From Eubacteriaceae bacterium (GTDB taxonomy: Bacteria > Bacillota > Clostridia > Lachnospirales > Lachnospiraceae), in the NCBI GenBank assembly GCA_902362875.1, contig CABIYF010000024.1, positions 1 to 44,843 of the forward strand: a stretch of 44,843 nucleotides of DNA. Direction: 5' to 3'. The notes beneath the pieces were generated by a model that saw only the letters and a program-made list of their open reading frames with translations, was not told the DNA's origin and made no database searches. Within the stretch, counting starts at the first letter, position 1. Each line of letters opens with the position of its first letter. Positions 1 through 7,113 of the stretch are shown in pieces. Both the position numbers and the translations under genes were made by a program.

Positions 1-90
1 CCCCTTGAAGACGACGAGGTAGATAGGGCAGAGGTGGAAGTGCGGTAACGCATGGAGCTGACTGTTACTAATCGGTCGAGGCTTTAACCA
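1..90 (+). rRNA. 23S ribosomal RNA, 3' end (partial)
   Basis: The first 90 bases match the conserved tail of bacterial 23S rRNA: the GGTAACGCATGGAGCTGAC segment, then CTAATCGGTCGAGG and a TTAACCA end. The 5' part lies outside the window. The next gene is a tRNA at 158, and nothing resembling 5S rRNA is present in between. The 3' end is approximate. Confidence 0.9.
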
Positions 91-157
91 AAGAAGGCAG
101 AGTGTGGAAGATGTGAATAGTTCTTGTATGTTGTTTTGAAGGTATATGCCTTAATAA

Positions 158-230
158 TCCTCGATAGCTCAGTTGGTAGAGCACACGGCTGTTAACCGTG
201 CTGTCGCTGGTTCGAGCCCGGCTCGGGGAG
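158..230 (+). tRNA. tRNA-Asn (GTT)
   Basis: Cloverleaf with acceptor TCCTCGA pairing TCGGGGA, D-arm AGCTCAGTTGGTAGAGC, anticodon GTT in a CACGG/CCGTG stem, and T-loop TTCGAGC. The discriminator is G and no CCA is encoded. It is the first tRNA after the 23S gene. Confidence 0.95.
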
Positions 231-276
231 TTTGATACTGAATAAAGTATTAAGACCGTGAAGCGGTCGAATATAA

Positions 277-348
277 GGCTCCATGGTCAAGTGGTTAAGA
301 CACCGCCCTTTCACGGCGGTAACACGGGTTCAAATCCCGTTGGAGTCA
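277..348 (+). tRNA. tRNA-Glu (TTC)
   Basis: Acceptor GGCTCCA pairs with TGGAGTC. The anticodon stem CCGCC/GGCGG presents TTC. T-arm CGGGTTCAAATCCCG; CCA is not encoded. Confidence 0.95.
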
Positions 349-382
349 TTACGATTCATAAGTGAGTGATATCGTCTAATAT

Positions 383-455
383 GCCGTTGTGGCTCAATTG
401 GCAGAGCAGCTGATTTGTAATCAGCAGGTTACCGGTTCAAGTCCGGTCAACGGCT
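383..455 (+). tRNA. tRNA-Thr (TGT)
   Basis: Acceptor GCCGTTG pairs with CAACGGC. The anticodon stem CTGAT/ATCAG presents TGT. T-arm CCGGTTCAAGTCCGG; CCA is not encoded. Confidence 0.95.
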
Positions 456-461
456 TTAAAC

Positions 462-535
462 GGACCTTTAGCTCAGTTGGTTAGAGCAATCGGCTCATAA
501 CCGATCGGTCCGGGGTTCGAGTCCCCGAGGGTCCA
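462..535 (+). tRNA. tRNA with CAT anticodon (Met, or Ile2)
   Basis: Acceptor GGACCTT pairs with AGGGTCC. The anticodon loop is CTCATAA on an ATCGG/CCGAT stem. The acceptor starts with a paired G, so it is not an initiator tRNA. The acceptor and D-arm resemble Firmicutes CAT tRNAs that are elongator Met or lysidine-modified Ile2. Sequence reading alone does not separate these, so the amino acid is left open. Confidence 0.9.
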
Positions 536-561
536 TTTAATAATTAAATATTTTACATTCT

Positions 562-635
562 GGCCCGGTGGCTCAGCTGGTTAGAGCGCCGCCCTGTCAC
601 GGCGGAGGTCGTGGGTTCGATTCCCATCCGGGTCG
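562..635 (+). tRNA. tRNA-Asp (GTC)
   Basis: Acceptor GGCCCGG pairs with CCGGGTC. The anticodon stem CCGCC/GGCGG presents GTC. T-arm GTGGGTTCGATTCCCAT; CCA is not encoded. Confidence 0.95.
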
Positions 636-661
636 CTAGATTGTGTTTAAACCAATCATTT

Positions 662-734
662 GGGATCATAGCTCAGCTGGGAGAGCATCTGCCTTACAAG
701 CAGAGGGTCATAGGTTCGAGTCCTATTGGTCCCA
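662..734 (+). tRNA. tRNA-Val (TAC)
   Basis: Acceptor GGGATCA pairs with TGGTCCC through one G-T pair. The anticodon stem TCTGC/GCAGA presents TAC. T-arm ATAGGTTCGAGTCCTAT; CCA is not encoded. Confidence 0.95.
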
Positions 735-765
735 CTTATATGCCAGATAATTAAGGTATGTATAT

Positions 766-851
766 GCCGCAGTGGCGGAACTGGCAGACGCGCAGGACTT
801 AAAATCCTGTTCGAGTTAAATCGAGTACCGGTTCGATTCCGGTCTGCGGCA
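766..851 (+). tRNA. tRNA-Leu (TAA)
   Basis: Class II tRNA of 86 nt with a long variable arm (TGTTCGAGTTAAATCGAGTA). Acceptor GCCGCAG pairs with CTGCGGC, the anticodon is TAA in an AGGAC/ATCCT arm, and the T-arm is CCGGTTCGATTCCGG. CCA is not encoded. Confidence 0.95.
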
Positions 852-896
852 TTAGATGTGAGTAACATCTAAGTTGTCAATATGACAATTGAATAT

Positions 897-970
897 GTGG
901 GCGTAGCTCAGCTGGATAGAGCGTCTGGCTACGGACCAGAAGGCCGGGAGTTCGAATCTTCTCGCCCACG
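897..970 (+). tRNA. tRNA-Arg (ACG)
   Basis: Acceptor GTGGGCG pairs with CGCCCAC. The anticodon loop CTACGGA carries ACG, the usual inosine-modified Arg decoder. The T-stem GGGAG/CTTCT holds two G-T pairs. It is the last tRNA of the array and is followed at once by a terminator. Confidence 0.95.
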
Positions 971-974
971 CTGA

Positions 975-1002
975 AGAGATCTGATTTATCAGGTCTCTTT
1001 TT
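975..1002 (+). terminator. Rho-independent terminator of the rRNA-tRNA array
   Basis: A 10-bp stem AGAGATCTGA/TCAGGTCTCT with a TTTA loop is followed by a T-run, 4 nt after tRNA-Arg. It ends the stable-RNA operon. Confidence 0.88.
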
Positions 1003-1121
1003 GTTTACAAAAAGAATATATCAGAAAGAATAGACTATGAAGAAAGCATTTAATTATAAATAATAAATTTTACAATTATTGCATTTGTTAATTATAAAAT
1101 TAAAAACAATACATTATTTTC

Positions 1122-1150
1122 TTTACATTTGTAGCAGTTTATGTTAAAAT
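1122..1150 (+). promoter_or_regulatory. Sigma-A type promoter of the NlpC/P60 gene
   Basis: TTTACA (1122-1127), a 17-bp spacer and TAAAAT (1145-1150), the last preceded by an extended -10 TGT. It lies 43 bp before the start codon, in very AT-rich DNA. Confidence 0.65.
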
Positions 1151-1193
1151 CGTCAAGTATGTAACAGAAGTGTAACAATTGAAAGGGTTTTAA

Positions 1194-1865
1194 ATGAAAT
1201 CACGATTAAAGAAAATAGCAATTTTCTCATTAGTCTTTTTATTTATATTTGGTACAACATTAACAACAGCACCTAAGAAAGAAGTAAAAGCAGCAGAAGG
1301 CTATAGTGGGAAAATCTTCAGACATTGGACAAGATTAAGAACAGGAAAGTCAAAGAAAGCAAAAGTTTTAAAAACATTAAAAGTTGGAACTGCAGTTACA
1401 GTTTATGGAACAAGCGGAAGCTGGAGAAAGGTTTCTGTAGCAGGGAAGACAGGATATGTACCAAAACAGTATGTATATATTAATACAAATGCACCTGCAT
1501 TAACAGGAAGTACATATGAGAAGGGTCAAACAGTAGCAAAATTCGCACAGCGTTTTGTTGGAAATTCTTATGTATGGGGTGGAACTGATCTGAACCGTGG
1601 AGCAGACTGCTCTGGATTTATTGGATCTGTATATCGTTCATTTGGATATAAACTTCCAAGATCATCATCTGAATTAAGAAGTGCAGGAAGAAAAGTATCT
1701 TACAGCCAGAAACAGCCAGGAGATATCATCTGTTATAATGGACATGTTGCCATGTATATTGGAAATGGAAGAATTGTCCATGCAAGCAGCCGAAAGACTG
1801 GAATTAAGATTTCTCCAAGAGCAAATTACCGCAAGATTGTTTGCGTAAGAAGAATCGTAAAATAG
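1194..1865 (+). CDS. Secreted SH3-domain NlpC/P60 cell-wall hydrolase
   Basis: 223 aa. A Sec signal peptide is visible: basic start (MKSRLKKIA), a hydrophobic core to about residue 25, and a likely cut before residues 34-36. A bacterial SH3 domain follows at about 40-98 (LRTGKSKKAKVLKTLKVGT is typical), then an NlpC/P60 domain at about 110-223. The domain has the catalytic Cys in GADCSGF (about residue 140), His in NGHVAMYIG and a second His in IVHASS. The family are papain-like endopeptidases that cut peptidoglycan stem peptides, so it probably works at the cell surface in wall turnover. It is monocistronic, between its own promoter and terminator. The ribosome site GAAAGGG sits 6 nt from the ATG. 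Confidence 0.9.
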   Translation: MKSRLKKIAIFSLVFLFIFGTTLTTAPKKEVKAAEGYSGKIFRHWTRLRTGKSKKAKVLKTLKVGTAVTVYGTSGSWRKVSVAGKTGYVPKQYVYINTNAPALTGSTYEKGQTVAKFAQRFVGNSYVWGGTDLNRGADCSGFIGSVYRSFGYKLPRSSSELRSAGRKVSYSQKQPGDIICYNGHVAMYIGNGRIVHASSRKTGIKISPRANYRKIVCVRRIVK

Positions 1866-1878
1866 AATATAAGAACAG

Positions 1879-1914
1879 GCCTTTACATCATATCAATGGT
1901 GTAAAGGCTTTTTT
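1879..1914 (+). terminator. Rho-independent terminator after the NlpC/P60 gene
   Basis: GCCTTTACA (1879-1887) pairs with TGTAAAGGC (1900-1908), followed by six T. Confidence 0.85.
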
Positions 1915-1941
1915 GCTATTATAGAAGGATAAAGGTATAAT
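1913..1941 (+). promoter_or_regulatory. Promoter of the HAD phosphatase gene
   Basis: TTGCTA (1913-1918), a 17-bp spacer and a perfect TATAAT (1936-1941). The -35 box overlaps the T-run of the preceding terminator. Confidence 0.55.
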
Positions 1942-1989
1942 AAACGTAATTTCAAGTTTGATCTATAATACAAAGAAAGGAAAAGAACA

Positions 1990-2655
1990 ATGAAAAAATA
2001 CAAAGGAATTATATTTGATCTCGATGGAACACTTTTAAATACAATTGAAGATCTTACAGACAGTGTAAATGACGTAATGGAAATATATCATTTTCCAAAG
2101 CATGATACGAAAGCCTGCAAAATGATGGTGGGGAATGGATTTCGTAAGTTGATCACGAGAGCACTTCCTATTGAAAAACAGAAGGATGAACAGTTTATTG
2201 ACGAGGTACAGGCAGAATTTGCAAAAGCTTATCATAAAAGATACTTAAATAAAACAGTACCATACGATGGAATCTTGGAAATGATCAAAGAATTGGAATG
2301 TAATGGAGTACAGACAGCAGTCAATTCAAATAAACGAAGTGACTATACGGAAGCATTGGTAAAGAAGTTCTTTGCGGATATTCCGATGGCTGCGGTCTAT
2401 GGGGAACGTGAGAGTGAAGGGATTCCAAAGAAACCAGATCCATCAGCAGCATTAGAAATTGCCAATAAAATGGAATTAACACCAGATGAGATCCTTTATA
2501 TCGGAGATTCCAAGACCGATATGAAAACAGGACAGAACGCAGGAATGGATACGATCGGAGTGGCATGGGGATTTCGTGGTCCAGAGGAATTGAAAGAACA
2601 TCAGGCGACTTATATTGTTGAGAAACCACAGGATATTCTGCGTTTTGTTTTATAA
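1990..2655 (+). CDS. HAD-family hydrolase, phosphoglycolate phosphatase type
   Basis: 221 aa, the usual length for Gph/PgmB-like HAD subfamily I enzymes. Motif I is DLDGTLLNT (nucleophile Asp10, acid Asp12). A helical cap follows (about 18-85), then motif II (a Ser/Thr/Asn in AVNSNKR), the motif III Lys in KKPDPS, and motif IV GDSKTDM. The family removes phosphate from small molecules such as phosphoglycolate or sugar phosphates. The substrate cannot be read from the sequence. It is cytoplasmic. The ribosome site AAAGGA lies 8 nt before the ATG. It appears monocistronic, with its own promoter and 160 bp before the next gene. Confidence 0.9.
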   Translation: MKKYKGIIFDLDGTLLNTIEDLTDSVNDVMEIYHFPKHDTKACKMMVGNGFRKLITRALPIEKQKDEQFIDEVQAEFAKAYHKRYLNKTVPYDGILEMIKELECNGVQTAVNSNKRSDYTEALVKKFFADIPMAAVYGERESEGIPKKPDPSAALEIANKMELTPDEILYIGDSKTDMKTGQNAGMDTIGVAWGFRGPEELKEHQATYIVEKPQDILRFVL

Positions 2656-2759
2656 GGATATAGTATATAATATGAATCAATTTTGCAGCAGAGTGAAACA
2701 TAGCGCCATAATGAGTGCCATATTTGAACTGAAAATCGTTTCAGTAAAAAAAGATTGTA

Positions 2760-2768
2760 TGCTAAAAT
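2760..2768 (+). promoter_or_regulatory. Possible extended -10 promoter for dhaL
   Basis: TGCTAAAAT (2760-2768) is a good extended -10 element 47 bp before the dhaL start. The -35 (TTTCAG at 2739) is poor. This is the only promoter-like signal in the 160-bp gap. Confidence 0.35.
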
Positions 2769-2815
2769 AAACATAGATAAGATAAATACAATATTAATTT
2801 AAAGAGGTGTAAATT

Positions 2816-3457
2816 ATGTCAAGTTTTAAAAATGCAGAAGCTGGAGTTATCGTAGATCAGTTAATCAAGACAATCCAGAAAGAAAGAGACTATTTAAGTG
2901 AGATCGATGGTAAGATCGGAGACGGTGATCATGGAATCAACATGAACAAAGGTTTCACAATGTGTGAGAAGAAATTAGAAGGAACTACATATAATCTGTC
3001 AGAAGGATTAACAATACTTGGAGAGACACTGTTAGAAGATATTGGTGGGTCAATGGGACCTCTCTATGGAATGTTATTTGATGAGATGGCTCAGGCATGT
3101 GAAGATGCGGAAGATATCACAGCAGATGTATTCGCAGAGATGGTTACAGGAGCTGTAGAAGGAATTCAGGATATCAGCCCAGCACAGGTAGGAGACAAAT
3201 CTTTATTAGATACATTAGTGCCAGCCAAAGAAGCTTTTGTAGAAGCGAATGAAACTGGAAAAGATTTTGCAGAATGCTTAGATGCAATGAACGCTGCAGC
3301 AGAAAAAGGATGGCAGTCCACAAAAGATCTTGTAGCGAAGATCGGACGTGCAAGCCGTCTGGGAGAACGTTCAAGAGGTGTTCTTGATGCAGGAGCAACA
3401 AGCTGCTACTTTATCATCACAACGATTGGAAGTGCTGCAAAAGAATTATTAGCCTAA
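2816..3457 (+). CDS. dhaL: DhaL-like dihydroxyacetone kinase, ADP-binding subunit
   Basis: 213 aa, standard DhaL length. The nucleotide/Mg motif GDGDHGINMNKGF is at about 37-49, followed by GGSMGPLYG, the SLLDTLVPA stretch and the C-terminal GRASRLGERSRGVLDAG motif. In the PTS-dependent DhaKLM system, DhaL holds ADP as a cofactor. DhaM rephosphorylates it and it passes the phosphate to dihydroxyacetone bound on DhaK. No dhaK or dhaM lies beside it, so its partner is elsewhere or its role differs. The ribosome site AGAGGTG is 8 nt before the ATG. It stands alone between a weak promoter and a long terminator hairpin. Confidence 0.85.
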   Translation: MSSFKNAEAGVIVDQLIKTIQKERDYLSEIDGKIGDGDHGINMNKGFTMCEKKLEGTTYNLSEGLTILGETLLEDIGGSMGPLYGMLFDEMAQACEDAEDITADVFAEMVTGAVEGIQDISPAQVGDKSLLDTLVPAKEAFVEANETGKDFAECLDAMNAAAEKGWQSTKDLVAKIGRASRLGERSRGVLDAGATSCYFIITTIGSAAKELLA

Positions 3458-3540
3458 GAAAACAGTTAAGAGCAGAACAATCAGTTTTCTCTCATCGCGA
3501 AAGTGATGAACCTCTATATATTCATACAATTCGTTTGGAG

Positions 3541-3592
3541 AAGGACTTTGAAGTTTCAATTAAGAAGCTTTAGGGTCTTTTTCTTTTTTTGT
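3541..3592 (+). terminator. Terminator hairpin between dhaL and the GntR operon
   Basis: A 17-bp stem with several G-T pairs is formed by 3541-3557 and 3564-3580 around an AATTAA loop, followed by a T-rich tail. It starts 84 bp after the dhaL stop. Confidence 0.6.
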
Positions 3593-3610
3593 ATAAAAAT
3601 AAAAAACAGA

Positions 3611-3686
3611 TTGACAAATAAATAAAAAGTGTATATGATAACTGTATCACATGAAGTGATACAGTTAGTACAGTTAGTGATACAGT
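3611..3686 (+). promoter_or_regulatory. Promoter and operator of the GntR-ABC operon
   Basis: The promoter is TTGACA (3611-3616), a 17-bp spacer and TATGAT (3634-3639). Starting at the likely +1 is a perfect palindrome, ACTGTATCAC-ATGAA-GTGATACAGT (3641-3665). The right half-site GTGATACAGT recurs at 3677-3686, exactly 21 bp (two helical turns) downstream. YtrA-type GntR regulators are usually autoregulators, so this is the likely operator of the gene at 3720; a repressor bound here would block initiation. Confidence 0.8.
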
Positions 3687-3719
3687 GTGATAAGATAAAA
3701 ACAATAAGGAGGTGCCAAT

Positions 3720-4097
3720 GTGTTTCGAATTAACCCGGCAAGCGGGAAAGCAATCTATGAACAGATCATGGAACAGGTAAAAGAAGCAGCATGGAAGGGC
3801 TACTTAAAACCAGGAGATGGACTGCCATCGGTCAGGAAACTTGCGTTACAGCTGAGTGTGACACCGAATACTGTAGCGAAAGCATATCAGTTACTTGAGA
3901 AAGAGAAAGTAATCGTAACAATCAGAGGAAAGGGAGCATTTTTAGCAGAAAATGCTTCACAAGAGGTAGATAAAGGAAAGATGCAGGAAATTAAAACAAG
4001 TCTGAAGGAGATATTAAGTGAACTTCGTTATGAAGGATATGACGAAGAGAAGATTGCAAATCTGATACATGAAATTTATCAGGATCTGGAGGGATAG
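3720..4097 (+). CDS. GntR-family transcriptional regulator, YtrA subfamily
   Basis: 125 aa, the short form typical of YtrA regulators. The N-terminal winged helix (about 10-75) contains the hallmark LKPGDGLPSVRKLA and SVTPNTVAKAYQLLEKE helices, followed by a short helical dimerisation tail. Translation starts at GTG 3720. The ideal AAGGAGG site ends 7 nt upstream, and the overlapping ATG at 3718 is in another frame. YtrA proteins repress their own ABC-transporter operon and are relieved by envelope stress or antibiotics. Here it is the first gene of a five-gene operon with a palindrome at the start site. The ATPase gene begins 3 nt after its stop. Confidence 0.9.
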   Translation: MFRINPASGKAIYEQIMEQVKEAAWKGYLKPGDGLPSVRKLALQLSVTPNTVAKAYQLLEKEKVIVTIRGKGAFLAENASQEVDKGKMQEIKTSLKEILSELRYEGYDEEKIANLIHEIYQDLEG

Positions 4098-4100
4098 GAT

Positions 4101-4973
4101 ATGAAAGTGATCGAACTAAAGGACGTAAAAAAATCATATGGAAAACAGGAGATTCTTCATGGAATCAATCTTGATGTAGAAGAAGGGAGCATTCATGGGC
4201 TGGTAGGACGAAATGGATGTGGAAAGACAACTCTGATTAAGTGTATCACAGCAATCTACGAACAAGATCAGGGGCAGATATTGATCTGCGGTGAAGAAGT
4301 TTTTGAGAATCCAAAAGTAAAAGCAAAGGTAGGATATGTTGCAGACAGCAACCAGTATTTTGACGGGTACCACATTGACGAGATGATCGAATTTTATAAA
4401 CAGATGTACCCGACATTTGAGTAGAAAGCATTTAAAGACTACAATCAGAGTATCGGATTAGATGTAAGCAAAAGGATCAGGGAATTATCAAAAGGGCAGG
4501 CAATGTCATTAGCTGCGATGTTGAACTTGTCCATTCATCCACAAGTCATGATCATGGATGAGCCAATGTCAGGGCTTGATGTAATTGTACAAAAACAGAT
4601 TAAAGACTTTATTGTCAATGAAGTTGATATGAACGGAATGAGTGTGTTTATATCGTCTCATGATCTGAAAGATTTAGAAAGTTTCTGTGATTCTGCAAGC
4701 ATGATGAAGGAAGGAAAGATCCTTTATCATGGAACGATGGATCAGATGAAAGAAAGATTTACAAAATTACAGGTCGTATTTGGAGAAGCAAGAAGCGAGA
4801 TCTTCAAAGAACTTCCTGGAGTGATCACATATTCCAATCTTGGAAGCGTGTACACAGTCGTGTTAGAAGAGTATGGACAGCCGATTTATGAGGCATTAAA
4901 ACAAGCAGGAGCTATTGTGGTAGAAGAGATTCCATTAAGTTTAGAGGAAGTATTCGTCTACAGCAATCGCTAA
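4101..4973 (+). pseudogene. ABC transporter ATPase interrupted by an in-frame TAG
   Basis: The reading frame from ATG 4101 encodes an ABC ATPase with Walker A GRNGCGKTT (about residue 37), then an in-frame TAG at 4422-4424. The same frame continues without any shift to 4973 and holds the signature LSKGQ, Walker B VMIMDEPMSGLD and the H-loop SSHD. The total is 289 sense codons, normal for YtrB-like ATPases. The stop sits after YPTFE, where relatives often have Trp (PxFD-W-xxF), so a TGG to TAG change is plausible. Restart at ATG 4503 would lose Walker A and the signature. It is either a recent nonsense mutation, a suppressed stop or a sequencing error. All four other genes of the operon look intact. 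Confidence 0.8.
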
Positions 4974-4988
4974 GAGGGAGATGAGGAG

Positions 4989-6080
4989 ATGAAATTTTTT
5001 AAGAAATATTATCTGGTGCTTCCGCCAGTGGCATTGATCTATGGAATTTATATATTAAATATAAAATATCCTTATGATGGATTTCCACAGACATTAATGG
5101 ATTCCATAATTAATGGATGGTTATTGATATGGGTTTTATTTGCAGCATTATCTGGAGGAATCATATATCAGCTGCAGCAAAGTAAGAAGCAGCAGTATAT
5201 ATACAGTCTGCCATGGACCAAAAAAGATATTTATAAAAAAAGTGCAGCAGGGCTTCTTGTATCACTGATGATCGCAGAAGTTATTTATGGAATTTTCTTT
5301 GCAGCAAAACTTACAATGATTCCAAGTAAGGAATCACTTACAAATATAATTACATGTACATTGTTAAATGCAGCATTCTGCTTTGCACTTTGTGCGGTTA
5401 CACATCTTGCAGTCGTAGTGACAGCTTATATCTGGCAGGGATTGATTCTGGCAGTGATCAGCATTTATGTGATGCTTCCAATCATTATTCAGAATACAGC
5501 ATTCCTGATTCAGATGGTATTTAAAATCAAAACATATAAATACGCAATCTTTGAATGGGTGATCTATTCAGTGTATGACCGTCGATTCTTGTATCCATTA
5601 AATTATCAGTTGGATATAAGTATATTGGATACAAATTTAATCTGGAAAGCACAATATATGAATGTATCATTGATCTGCATTGCAGCGTTCATAGCAGCAG
5701 GTGTTTTATGTCTGTGGTTTGCAAAGCGTAAATTTATAAGACAGAATCTGGCACAGAATCGAATGCTGACAAGACTGTCAAGGATAGAAAATAAGCTGAT
5801 CATGACAATCGGACTGTCATTTGTGATCTTCAATGCAGTAAGCAATCATGAAATATATCAACAGGTATTTAATTATGAAAGGACTCTGTACAGCAGGATT
5901 TATGAGCTGATAGCATGGAATAAAGACATCATGGGAAATGGAGACAGCTATAGAATGATCATGCAGAAGTTAAGCGGGATGCATCTGTTGATATATTTTG
6001 CAGTGATCTTTGCAGGATGCTATGTTGCAGTCTCATTGGTTCAGACAATAAGGAGGAAACATTATGAGAGGGCTTGTTAA
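4989..6080 (+). CDS. ABC-2 type transporter membrane protein
   Basis: 363 aa with about seven hydrophobic segments: residues 8-25, 43-62, 85-106, 120-180 (two or three helices), 225-245, 272-284 and 335-352. This is the pattern of a permease partner of a YtrB-type ATPase. No catalytic motif is seen. The ribosome site GAGGAG lies just before ATG 4989. It follows the broken ATPase gene by 15 nt and overlaps the next gene by 17 nt, so the pair is translationally coupled. Substrate unknown; export of a cell-envelope compound or antimicrobial is an inference from the YtrA family. Confidence 0.75.
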   Translation: MKFFKKYYLVLPPVALIYGIYILNIKYPYDGFPQTLMDSIINGWLLIWVLFAALSGGIIYQLQQSKKQQYIYSLPWTKKDIYKKSAAGLLVSLMIAEVIYGIFFAAKLTMIPSKESLTNIITCTLLNAAFCFALCAVTHLAVVVTAYIWQGLILAVISIYVMLPIIIQNTAFLIQMVFKIKTYKYAIFEWVIYSVYDRRFLYPLNYQLDISILDTNLIWKAQYMNVSLICIAAFIAAGVLCLWFAKRKFIRQNLAQNRMLTRLSRIENKLIMTIGLSFVIFNAVSNHEIYQQVFNYERTLYSRIYELIAWNKDIMGNGDSYRMIMQKLSGMHLLIYFAVIFAGCYVAVSLVQTIRRKHYERAC

Positions 6081-7113
6081 GCATGAAAAAAGAAATATGC
6101 TGATTATAACATTAGCGTTTACGATCGTGGTATGGTTTGTGTTACAAGGCGCGATTGCAAGTGATATTGCAGGAACTGGAAATCAGATTAATAACTTTGA
6201 TGGATATATTTATGACAACCATGGAAATCTATTTTTGGGAACGCTCAATCAGTATTATGAATCATTTATTATGATACTGATGATACCGATCAGTTTTGTT
6301 GCAATCATGCAGTATCGGGAAAGCAGTATTTCAAAATGCGGTGAATTTTTAATGCAGCTGCCAGTAAAAAGAGGCCAGATCTTTCTGGTCAGAACGATTA
6401 TCGGAATGATGATATATACGATTCCGTGGCTGTTTTTTTCCTTTGGAATGATCATGATGAGAATTCAGGCGGAGTCATGGTATGAGATGAAATTATCGTC
6501 ATGTACAAATGGAGAATTATTGCTTGGGAATGATAATGTCTTCCACTTGTGTGTATATCTTTTATTTATGTGGATTTCATTGACATTGATCTATGCCGTA
6601 GCAGTATTTTTTCAGAATATCTGTAAAAGACCATGGATCGCAGGAGCTATTGGAGTGGGAGCAATGTGTTTTCCCGTATTTATGGACTATGTCATGCCGA
6701 AAGTGAATCTGCTTCCAGGTGGGATGCTTAATGGATGGTGGATGGCAGCATTTTTTGAAAATGGACCAATATCAGAAGAATGCGTGTGGGATGAGGGTGT
6801 ACATCAGACTGTAACAATGGCATCGTTTGATCATTTTGTACAGATCCTTTTAATTCAGATTCTGCTTATACTGGTATTTTTCGCAGTTGCTTTCTATGTA
6901 TTTAACAAGGCAGATATGGCAAAACGAAATAATTTCATGTATTTTCCATGGATGGAGCAACTGTTTTTATGGATTTTCCCATTTTGCGTTTCATTGTTCA
7001 TAGTAGTAATAGGATTTAAGATTCAGTCATATAAAGGCGGCGTTATCGCAGTAGTTATTGCAAGTATCGTATTTTATATGATAAGAAGACATAGAAAAAG
7101 GAGGGAAGCATAA
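6064..7113 (+). CDS. ABC-2 type transporter membrane protein
   Basis: 349 aa. Helices are visible at about 14-32, 70-90, 108-130, 155-185, 192-210, 258-280, 298-316 and 322-340, with a large outside loop after the first. The text (MRGLVKHEKRNMLI at the start, GEFLMQLPVKRGQIFLVRTIIG after helix 2) fits ABC-2 permeases that contact an ATPase by the loop after TM2. It probably forms a heterodimer with the product of 4989-6080. Start ATG 6064 lies inside the preceding gene, with AGGAGG in the overlap. Confidence 0.75.
   Translation: MRGLVKHEKRNMLIITLAFTIVVWFVLQGAIASDIAGTGNQINNFDGYIYDNHGNLFLGTLNQYYESFIMILMIPISFVAIMQYRESSISKCGEFLMQLPVKRGQIFLVRTIIGMMIYTIPWLFFSFGMIMMRIQAESWYEMKLSSCTNGELLLGNDNVFHLCVYLLFMWISLTLIYAVAVFFQNICKRPWIAGAIGVGAMCFPVFMDYVMPKVNLLPGGMLNGWWMAAFFENGPISEECVWDEGVHQTVTMASFDHFVQILLIQILLILVFFAVAFYVFNKADMAKRNNFMYFPWMEQLFLWIFPFCVSLFIVVIGFKIQSYKGGVIAVVIASIVFYMIRRHRKRREA

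Noticed and set aside
656..868. Minus-strand ORF of 70 codons across the tRNA array.
   Set aside because: It is the antisense of tRNA-Val and tRNA-Leu; the tRNA cloverleaf structures explain the sequence.
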